DNA from: Ruminococcus sp.
Lineage (GTDB): Bacteria > Bacillota > Clostridia > Oscillospirales > Ruminococcaceae
Direction: 5' to 3'
Assembly: GCA_030531185.1 (NCBI GenBank)
Contig: JAUNOG010000015.1
Coordinates: 1-50,271, forward strand
Length of the DNA stretch: 50,271 nucleotides
Position numbers and translations under genes: made by a program
In this document: one piece after another, positions 45,100 to 50,271 of the stretch
Position numbering within the stretch: the stretch's first letter is position 1
Layout of the letters: every line of letters starts with the position of its first letter
The notes under the pieces: model-generated
Database searches by the model: none
Told to the model about the DNA's origin: nothing
Seen by the model: only the letters and a program-made list of their open reading frames with translations

Positions 45100-45292
45100 A
45101 TTGTAAATGGAGTATTTAAATGATAAAGCTTGCCGCGTTCTCAGAACACGTTACAAGGTCATACTTTTAATAAAAAAATTGCTCCTTGCTGATACTGTTC
45201 TTTATGTGTACTGATGAAAAAATCTGCCTATAAGTTTCTCCTTAAATTCTTGAGTATTTTTGTATGAATTTTGTTGATTGAACTCCGTTAAA

Positions 45293-45324
45293 AGATAAGA
45301 TAAACAACGTTATTTATCTTATCT
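45293..45324 (-). terminator. Perfect AU-rich hairpin abutting repeat copy 1
   Basis: AGATAAGATAAA (45293-45304) and TTTATCTTATCT (45313-45324) form a perfect 12-bp stem with an 8-nt loop; the minus strand then reads TTTT. It lies directly after the repeat when read on minus, where it could end a short transcript. Confidence 0.5.
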
Positions 45325-45353
45325 GAAATACGGTCATAAATTCGGCGTAAGCG
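45320..45353. repeat. 34-bp perfect direct repeat, copy 1
   Basis: Identical to 45988-46021, with starts 668 bp apart. On the minus strand both copies begin with the same leader and encode MTVFQI; here the frame stops one codon later. TATAAT-like minus-strand elements lie just before it (45359-45371). Confidence 0.9.
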
Positions 45354-45397
45354 ATTAAATTATAAATTATATTGTAAAACGCCTTAAAAAGGAAAAA

Positions 45398-45417
45398 GCG
45401 GACAAAAATCTGTCCGC
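45398..45417 (-). terminator. Terminator of the GyrI-like gene
   Basis: GCGGACA (45398-45404) pairs perfectly with TGTCCGC (45411-45417); the minus strand continues TTTTTCC. Confidence 0.9.
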
Positions 45418-45423
45418 CTATTG

Positions 45424-45870
45424 TCAAACAATATTACCGTTTATTCCTACATAAATATCCACCAAATTATTCCTGCTAACATAGTAATAATAATCAGTTA
45501 TCGGCTGATAGCTGTTTTGGGATAAGTAATCTTGTATTCTCTTTCGGGAATTTACTAATGTGTCATAAGTACCGGAATGTCTCGCCCTGACTGCGTTGCA
45601 CAGTCTGAACTGAGGCTTGTAAACATAAAACTCGTTGCTTTTAAACTCCTTGCCGACGGGAACAAAAAATTCCAGATCAAGTATCGTTTCGTCTGTTCCG
45701 TAGGTATTTTCTTTCAGAGAAAAAATAATACTTCCCGTCTGTTCCATTTCGAGGAATTTCAGACTTTCTGATATGTGTTCGATAAGCTTCCCGAGTTTAC
45801 CGTATGTTGACCTTGTCTTATACGACAGCAGGGATTCTACGGATAAATATTGCTTTTCAATTATTTCCAT
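45424..45870 (-). CDS. GyrI-like/effector-binding-domain protein (unknown)
   Basis: A 148-aa soluble protein. Its C-terminal half (ARHSGTYDTLVNSRKRIQDY, then ITDYYYYVS) resembles the effector-binding fold of GyrI/BltR/Rob-type proteins, where a RHxGxY segment precedes a helix and a Tyr-rich strand. There is no DNA-binding domain. ATG 45870 lies 12 nt after the stop of a small upstream ORF, with only a weak AGGT ribosome site, so translation may be coupled. It diverges from the Agr-like pair and could sense a small molecule. The assignment is tentative. Confidence 0.55.
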   Translation of the reverse strand: MEIIEKQYLSVESLLSYKTRSTYGKLGKLIEHISESLKFLEMEQTGSIIFSLKENTYGTDETILDLEFFVPVGKEFKSNEFYVYKPQFRLCNAVRARHSGTYDTLVNSRKRIQDYLSQNSYQPITDYYYYVSRNNLVDIYVGINGNIV

Positions 45871-45882
45871 ACCTATCCCGTC

Positions 45883-46005
45883 CTATTTCTTAAAAATGAT
45901 CTGCCAGATGTATCTCCACATTTTATATCCCTCCTTGTTTTTCATCTCGGGAGTAGTATAGATCAATTTTTCCAAATCGTCTATGGATATCTGAAATACG
46001 GTCAT
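45883..46005 (-). CDS. Small ORF (40 codons, or its 12-codon C-terminal part)
   Basis: The full frame starts at ATG 46005 inside repeat copy 2 and has no ribosome site. An internal in-frame ATG at 45921 is preceded at 8 nt by a near-perfect AAGGAGGG (45928-45936) and would encode only MWRYIWQIIFKK. Either product ends 12 nt before the GyrI-like start. The short, aromatic, cationic peptide could be a leader peptide, a coupling ORF or a secreted/membrane-active peptide. It lacks the Cys/Ser-containing core of an AgrD autoinducer. Confidence 0.45.
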   Translation of the reverse strand: MTVFQISIDDLEKLIYTTPEMKNKEGYKMWRYIWQIIFKK

Positions 46006-46021
46006 AAATTCGGCGTAAGCG
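45988..46021. repeat. 34-bp perfect direct repeat, copy 2
   Basis: Identical to 45320-45353. It covers the start of the small minus-strand ORF and lies 34 bp upstream of the plus-strand promoter of the Agr-like pair. Confidence 0.9.
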
Positions 46022-46054
46022 GTAGTTTTTACATAATAAATTATAAGATTTTAC

Positions 46055-46083
46055 TTGAAATCCAAATAGTAATATGTTATAAT
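46055..46083 (+). promoter_or_regulatory. Promoter of the Agr-like regulator/kinase pair
   Basis: TTGAAA (46055-46060), 17-nt spacer, TATAAT (46078-46083) with an extended -10 TG. The ribosome site GGGAGG follows at once. Confidence 0.75.
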
Positions 46084-46107
46084 CAATAAATATAGGGAGG
46101 CGAAATT

Positions 46108-46815
46108 ATGAAGATTGCCGTATGTGACGACGAAATAATATTATATGAAGAATTGTATACGCTCTTGAATGAATATTCCGCGCTAAAAAAGGAACCGATT
46201 TTGTCAACATATTTTAAAACCGGACGGGAACTTTTATCAAGTACCGAAAAATTTGACATTATATTTATGGACTATCAAATGGACGATTTGAACGGAATGG
46301 AAACTTCTAAACGTCTGAGATTGAAAAATTCAGATGTTACTATTATTTTCCTCACCGCATTTCCTAAAATCGTTTTTCAGTCCTTTGAAGTAAATACGTT
46401 TCGTTTTCTTTTAAAACCGATAAAAAAAGATGAACTGTTTAAGTCTATAGACGATTATCTGGATTCCATACGATCAGATGATTTTCTCATTTTAAACACT
46501 AACGACGGCTCTTGGAAAATCAGATTATCGGAAATTATTTATGTAGAGTCAAAGGAAAAACATACGGTAATACGAACTGTTGATAATAACTTTGAATGCT
46601 GCCGATACATACAGGAAATTGAAAAAATGCTTCCAAAAGACCGATTTATACGTTCTCACAGATCCTGTATCGTAAGCTTCCTGCACATAAGAAATCACGA
46701 CGGCAAAATCATATATTTTGATAATAACGAGCGTGCTTCCATAAGCAGAAGATATCTGACCGATTTCAAAAAAGCTTTTCAGGAATACATAGTAAGATAC
46801 AACACAAAGGACTGA
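46108..46815 (+). CDS. LytTR-family response regulator (AgrA/VirR-like)
   Basis: A 235-aa regulator. The receiver domain has the acidic pair CDDE, phosphoacceptor Asp in IIFMDYQMDDLNG and Lys in FLLKPIKK. The C-terminal LytTR DNA-binding domain has the IIYVESKEKHTVIRT strand and FIRSHRSCIVSF. These regulators usually bind pairs of 9-bp direct repeats. ATG 46108 follows GGGAGG; the kinase gene follows after 4 nt. Confidence 0.92.
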   Translation: MKIAVCDDEIILYEELYTLLNEYSALKKEPILSTYFKTGRELLSSTEKFDIIFMDYQMDDLNGMETSKRLRLKNSDVTIIFLTAFPKIVFQSFEVNTFRFLLKPIKKDELFKSIDDYLDSIRSDDFLILNTNDGSWKIRLSEIIYVESKEKHTVIRTVDNNFECCRYIQEIEKMLPKDRFIRSHRSCIVSFLHIRNHDGKIIYFDNNERASISRRYLTDFKKAFQEYIVRYNTKD

Positions 46816-46819
46816 TATA

Positions 46820-48118
46820 ATGAGCGGAGTAATTTCAACTATAGCCTTTACTTTCTCGGACTTGCTTCTGCTTGTAAACTTAATTTTAATCAATAAATCT
46901 GTTGGGCTTGGCGTCTCTCAGCCAAGCTTGATCAAATTGATCCCCATATCGGTTGTTCATTGCGGGTTTGCGCTGATTTTCAGTTCATATTTTGATAAGT
47001 CGTCCCAAGCTGTAATGGCGGTGCTGCTTGCGGTTTATTATCTGCGTTTCTTGATTTTTCCATATTTTCTTACACTAAAAGTAAGGTTCATTTCATTGTA
47101 TATGCCGTTGCTTCTGATATCTCTGGACTCGCTTACGCAAAGCTGTGTTTCGTGGATATTCAAGCTCATATCTCCGGGTTCAAACGAATGGACAATAAAT
47201 AAAATCACCTCAATGACGTTTCAGCTTTTCATTTTGGGTCTGATATGCTTTCTGAACAAAAAGGGGTTCTTCAAAAATCTGGAGTTCGCATTTAAGTCGA
47301 CTTCCAAAACAGTGGGAATACTGATACTTTTATGCGTTTTTATTATGGAAGGCATTGTCACTCTTATTTCTTTTGACGCAGAAAACGTTTCAATGCAAAA
47401 GAAATTTTCAGAATTATTCTTATTGATATTAATGATAGTAATGTTTGCAATAATGCTGCTTTTGATAATAAACAATATGTCAAAAAAGTATTTTAAGGAC
47501 ACATCCGATCTGCTTTTAAAACAGATCGATACTCAGCTCAGGCACTATGAAGCCTTAGATGATATGAAGAAAGAATTTCATTCCTTCAGACACGATTATA
47601 TTAACCATATGCAATGTGTTGCGGCACTGATATCTTCAAACAAGAACGAGGAGGCTGTACAGTACATAAACAAATTATCTAATTCCAAAACCATAACAGA
47701 AAAACCGTATGAATGCGGAAATCATATTTTGGATTCCATTTTAACTGAAAAAGCCGCGGCCGCGAAAAAATGCGATACAGAGATATGCTTGGACGGTTTG
47801 TTTACGCACGATTTCGATCCTGTCGACTTATGCGTTATATTTTCCAACGCTCTTGACAATGCCATAGAAGCCTGCCGTAAGATCGGCGGTCATAAAACAA
47901 TTGATGTCAAACTGAACATACAGCAGGGTTATCAATTTATTTCTATCAGCAATCCTACAAATGAGGAGAATAATAGTTTATTAACAACTAAAGATGATAA
48001 GACGCATCACAGGTTTGGTATTAACAATATACGAAATGCTGTTAACAGGCATAACGGAACTTTTGATTTAAGTAACGGCAATGGTTTGTTTTGTATTAAT
48101 ATTTTACTGAAACTATGA
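46820..48118 (+). CDS. AgrC-like sensor histidine kinase (GHKL type)
   Basis: A 432-aa kinase with about six to seven TM helices in the first 215 residues. The cytosolic part has a phosphoacceptor motif FHSFRHDYINHMQ and a GHKL ATPase domain with N-box FSNALDNAIEAC and the late G-box HHRFGINNI. This layout is that of AgrC/ComD/BlpH peptide-pheromone receptors. No AgrB protease or AgrD precursor is encoded in the window, so its ligand gene is elsewhere or is the small ORF nearby (speculative). Confidence 0.88.
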   Translation: MSGVISTIAFTFSDLLLLVNLILINKSVGLGVSQPSLIKLIPISVVHCGFALIFSSYFDKSSQAVMAVLLAVYYLRFLIFPYFLTLKVRFISLYMPLLLISLDSLTQSCVSWIFKLISPGSNEWTINKITSMTFQLFILGLICFLNKKGFFKNLEFAFKSTSKTVGILILLCVFIMEGIVTLISFDAENVSMQKKFSELFLLILMIVMFAIMLLLIINNMSKKYFKDTSDLLLKQIDTQLRHYEALDDMKKEFHSFRHDYINHMQCVAALISSNKNEEAVQYINKLSNSKTITEKPYECGNHILDSILTEKAAAAKKCDTEICLDGLFTHDFDPVDLCVIFSNALDNAIEACRKIGGHKTIDVKLNIQQGYQFISISNPTNEENNSLLTTKDDKTHHRFGINNIRNAVNRHNGTFDLSNGNGLFCINILLKL

Positions 48119-48138
48119 CGTAAAATTCTCCTGTAAGC

Positions 48139-48188
48139 AAAAAAAGTGATGATTTGTTTCGTTTTCGGAAACATTTCATCACTTTTTT
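48139..48188. terminator. Bidirectional terminator
   Basis: AAAAAAGTGATGA and TCATCACTTTTTT are mirrored arms, with inner TTGTTTC/GGAAACA. It serves the kinase gene on plus and the PLC-like gene on minus. Confidence 0.85.
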
Positions 48189-48223
48189 CATTTTGTATGC
48201 GGGAGCATCATAAAAACAAAGTG

Positions 48224-48787
48224 TCAATTGACGCTTCCATCAACGTTTTCGGTACACATTGACGGAATAGCTTTTGGCAGATGCCAAGAAACATTCTTTA
48301 TTGTCTCACAAACCTTACAGCATACTTTGACCGCAAAAATTATGTCCGTATAAAAATCAAATTTCGGCGCATTGAAGTAGCTGCTGAGAATATTATTAAT
48401 ATCTGTCATTTTCAAATCCTTAAAATACTGCGATCTGAAAGTTTCATAATTTTCTAAAGCATAGCGGTTCAGTTTTCTCTCATATGACATATGCTCCCTG
48501 ACATTTCCGATGTTTCCTCCAACGTGTACGGAACAGCAGAAATCACTGAGATAATGAGCCATTTTTCCGTATTCAAATAAAGATAAAAGTGATTGTCGGT
48601 TAGACAGCTTTTTAAGCTTGCTTAAAACGTATTCCCCGGAGCTTTCATAAAAGTGACGGTGTACAAACTGCATAGGCGATAAATCAGGAATCAGCGAACC
48701 GACACAAAATGCAATGCATTCTGCTTTTGTTAAACCTACGCATTCAGCTGCAATTTTCGCTATTATAAAATGTGTCCGCAATTTCAT
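48224..48787 (-). CDS. Zinc-dependent phospholipase C-like protein
   Basis: A 187-aa protein with the His/Asp pattern of the zinc PLC/S1-P1-like family: His6, IPDLSPMQFVHRHF, and GKMAHYLSDFCCSVHVGG with the HxxxD...H spacing, then EHMSYERKL. No signal peptide is visible, so it may be cytosolic. Its start overlaps the end of the glycosyltransferase gene by 44 nt, which implies coupled translation and a joint role, perhaps in membrane lipid turnover. Activity is inferred only. Confidence 0.7.
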   Translation of the reverse strand: MKLRTHFIIAKIAAECVGLTKAECIAFCVGSLIPDLSPMQFVHRHFYESSGEYVLSKLKKLSNRQSLLSLFEYGKMAHYLSDFCCSVHVGGNIGNVREHMSYERKLNRYALENYETFRSQYFKDLKMTDINNILSSYFNAPKFDFYTDIIFAVKVCCKVCETIKNVSWHLPKAIPSMCTENVDGSVN

Positions 48788-49940
48788 AGTGATCCCTCTT
48801 TTCTAAAATTTCCATATAGACAGTTTCTACATCCTTTGCAAACTTTTCTACGGAATACTTTTGAGCCGTCCGAACTGCATTTTCAGACATAGCTTTATAC
48901 AATCCGTCGTTATTCAAAATCGCTTCTGTCAAAGCCGAAAATTGCTTGAAATCAGTGTATTGACCGCCGTTTTTACCGTCAATTATCACTCCATTCAGAC
49001 AATCGTCCCTTCGGCATACAGCAGGCAAACCGCTTGCCAAAGCTTCAATATAAGTCAAACCCTGAGTTTCGCTCTGTGATGCGCTAAGGAATACATCACC
49101 CAGTTTGTAATATGCCGCAACGTTTAAAGGTTCAACCGCACCGGTAAAAATCACCCTATCGGATATATGCTCAGAATAAGCAACAGCTTTCAAAGTATCA
49201 AGATAAGGTCCTCCGCCGACAATTAAAAGAACTGCATTTTTCATATCCAGCAGCTTGAAGTATCTTATCAGCTCGTCGATATTCTTTTCCTTTGCAGCTC
49301 TGCCTACAGTAATAAAAATTCTGTTCCCCTGCGGTATGCCAAGTTTAATTTTCAGTTCATCTATTGCATTTGCCGAAATATTCTCAGAGAACCTTGACAG
49401 CCGAAGTCCGGTAGGAACAACCTTTATCGGCTGTTCAACGCCATACTCTTTCAGCATTCTTTCAATTTTTCCGCTGGGAGCAATAACTGCTTTAGTGTTC
49501 CGTAGAATCCGCTTTGTCATCGCTATTACCGCCTTTCTTCCCAAAGTAATACTGGGTGAGAAATAGTGCGTATAGTTTTCATAAACCGTATGATAAGTGT
49601 GAACGATCGGACAGCCAACTTCCGCCGCAATTCTCTTTGCCATAATAAACGATGTAAATTCTGACTGTGAATGGATTATATCGGGTCTCCAGTCGATCAG
49701 CTTTTGCAGATTGTTTTGACTGATACGCAGAGCCGCTCTTGCACCGCAGTAGATCCTGCCTACGCCTACAGAACCGATCCTATATACATTTTCGCTTTCA
49801 CAGCAATGAAAATTTTCTGACGGACAAAGTATTTTTACCTTATGTCCCATTCTGCGCAATTCCGTTTCAAGATTGAGAATTGACGTAACCACGCCGTTTA
49901 TCGTTGGGATATAGCAATCGGTCGTAATTAATATTTTCAT
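48744..49940 (-). CDS. GT4-family glycosyltransferase (diacylglycerol glucosyltransferase-like)
   Basis: A 398-aa GT-B enzyme. The N-terminal domain starts MKILITTDCYIPTINGVVTS and has HSQSEFTSF and HTYHTVYENYTHYF; the C-terminal domain has ITVGRAAKEKNIDELI and the EX7E-type donor site SETQGLTYIEALASGLP. The N-terminus and the YHT.YE.Y segment resemble 1,2-diacylglycerol 3-glucosyltransferases, which make membrane glycolipids, so that is the best guess. AAAGGAGG precedes ATG 49940. Confidence 0.85.
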   Translation of the reverse strand: MKILITTDCYIPTINGVVTSILNLETELRRMGHKVKILCPSENFHCCESENVYRIGSVGVGRIYCGARAALRISQNNLQKLIDWRPDIIHSQSEFTSFIMAKRIAAEVGCPIVHTYHTVYENYTHYFSPSITLGRKAVIAMTKRILRNTKAVIAPSGKIERMLKEYGVEQPIKVVPTGLRLSRFSENISANAIDELKIKLGIPQGNRIFITVGRAAKEKNIDELIRYFKLLDMKNAVLLIVGGGPYLDTLKAVAYSEHISDRVIFTGAVEPLNVAAYYKLGDVFLSASQSETQGLTYIEALASGLPAVCRRDDCLNGVIIDGKNGGQYTDFKQFSALTEAILNNDGLYKAMSENAVRTAQKYSVEKFAKDVETVYMEILEKRDHYEIADTFYNSENCS

Positions 49941-49978
49941 AGAATGGCCTCCTTTTAAAATATCGCTGATAATTAACC

Positions 49979-50271
49979 TTATAGTTCAAACCCGCAATTC
50001 GTTTTTAATACCATATTGGGAAAATGCTTCTGCATAAACTTATCATCAAATAAACAATCTATAAAATTATATATGAAATTATTACAGTAAAAATCGTTAT
50101 TCCTTTGAAAATACCTTGTTATAGCGATTATTGTAAGGGCAGCGTCCAGAACAATTGATACAGCCATTATAATTGCTATATTTTTCTTTACTTTATACGG
50201 CATTCGATTGATGAAAGACAGATAATAAGGAAAAATAAAAACAATAGCTATCAAACACAAAACTCCCCAGA
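49979..50271 (-). CDS. C-terminal part of a CmpB-type membrane protein (truncated by the window edge)
   Basis: An open frame from the right edge (first visible residues WGVLCLIAIVF) to a stop at 49979, about 96 residues. It has two TM segments and a tail with R.F.RNN, FIYNFIDCLFDD and HFPNMV, a pattern typical of the C-terminus of the putative ABC-transporter permease family (CmpB, PF06541). The start lies outside the window. It is upstream of the glycosyltransferase on the same strand. Confidence 0.65.
   Translation of the reverse strand, partial: WGVLCLIAIVFIFPYYLSFINRMPYKVKKNIAIIMAVSIVLDAALTIIAITRYFQRNNDFYCNNFIYNFIDCLFDDKFMQKHFPNMVLKTNCGFEL

Larger units (their letters stand above)
45107..45423. 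other. 317-bp non-coding gap with repeat copy 1
   Basis: AT-rich. It holds an AU-rich hairpin (45293-45324), copy 1 of the 34-bp direct repeat (45320-45353) and the minus-strand terminator of the next gene (45398-45417). A GGAG-preceded ORF of 16 codons starts at 45120 on plus, but it has no other support. Confidence 0.6.

Noticed and set aside
44912-45106. Open frame of 64 codons across the tRNA-Thr gene
   Set aside because: It is a translation of the tRNA and its flanks; the consensus promoter, cloverleaf and CCA end explain the region.
45120-45170. Plus-strand 16-codon ORF with a GGAG site after the tRNA terminator
   Set aside because: Too short and without composition or context support; a ribosome site alone is expected by chance in such a gap.
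45883-46005. AgrD-type autoinducer precursor
   Set aside because: It has no amphipathic leader followed by a Cys/Ser thiolactone core and acidic tail, and no AgrB gene accompanies it.

Overview
The window looks like a chromosomal segment of an anaerobic, low-to-moderate GC Gram-positive bacterium of the class Clostridia, most like a succinate-forming Ruminococcus or other Oscillospiraceae (inference, no database search). Supporting signs are strong AGGAGG-type ribosome binding sites with frequent TTG/GTG starts, an intact sporulation sigma-K gene, a class B sortase with an SPxTG substrate, an Agr-type LytTR regulator/kinase pair, and an F-type ATP synthase whose c subunit carries a Na+-type two-carboxylate site.

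Bases 1-13988 hold the most striking system. A LysR regulator is followed by one long co-directional operon: an LDH-fold malate dehydrogenase, HdrB-HdrC-HdrA, an MvhD/FlxD protein, three Flx-type electron-input subunits (FlxC, FlxB and NADH-binding FlxA), a small SdhB-like iron-sulfur protein, a soluble fumarate reductase flavoprotein, the two subunits of class I fumarase, and after a weak hairpin an AspT/YidE-type carboxylate transporter. Read as a pathway this is oxaloacetate -> malate -> fumarate -> succinate -> possible export. No membrane anchor for the fumarate reductase is present, but a complete heterodisulfide-reductase/Flx flavin-bifurcation module is. I infer a cytosolic complex that oxidises NADH and passes electrons to fumarate and, by bifurcation, to ferredoxin. 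HdrB plus the SdhB-like protein together look like a split version of methanogen TfrB.

Bases 14142-17298 carry a small AT-richer plus-strand group (two-TM protein, CPBP protease, stand-alone 5'-3' exonuclease, Cof-type HAD phosphatase). Bases 17354-24972 are minus-strand: an orphan TrpB2, a PAS-PAS-GGDEF diguanylate cyclase, and an envelope operon (Wzz-like, BY-kinase, sortase B, SPNTG surface protein, LCP ligase). Bases 25406-29525 are plus-strand: sigK, asnB and a FUSC-degenerate-HAD fusion. Bases 29593-31603 are an OmpR-type two-component system. Bases 31604-32057 hold a probable small RNA with its own terminator and a GC-rich multi-palindrome element. Bases 32058-35308 encode nicotinate phosphoribosyltransferase and a Na/Pi symporter with a PhoU domain. 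Bases 35434-42347 hold a full atpIBEFHAGDC operon.

Bases 42633-50271 are more accessory: a repeat-bearing lipoprotein, tcdA, a PP-loop protein related to TtcA that lacks key residues, tRNA-Thr(GGT), a GyrI-like protein preceded by a small ORF, an AgrA/AgrC-like pair without AgrB, a perfect 34-bp direct repeat, and at the end a GT4 glycosyltransferase with a zinc-PLC-like protein and a truncated CmpB-type membrane protein. Energetically the pieces fit together: the bifurcating fumarate reductase could supply reduced ferredoxin, an Rnf complex elsewhere could turn this into a Na+ gradient, and the ATP synthase here could use it (inference).
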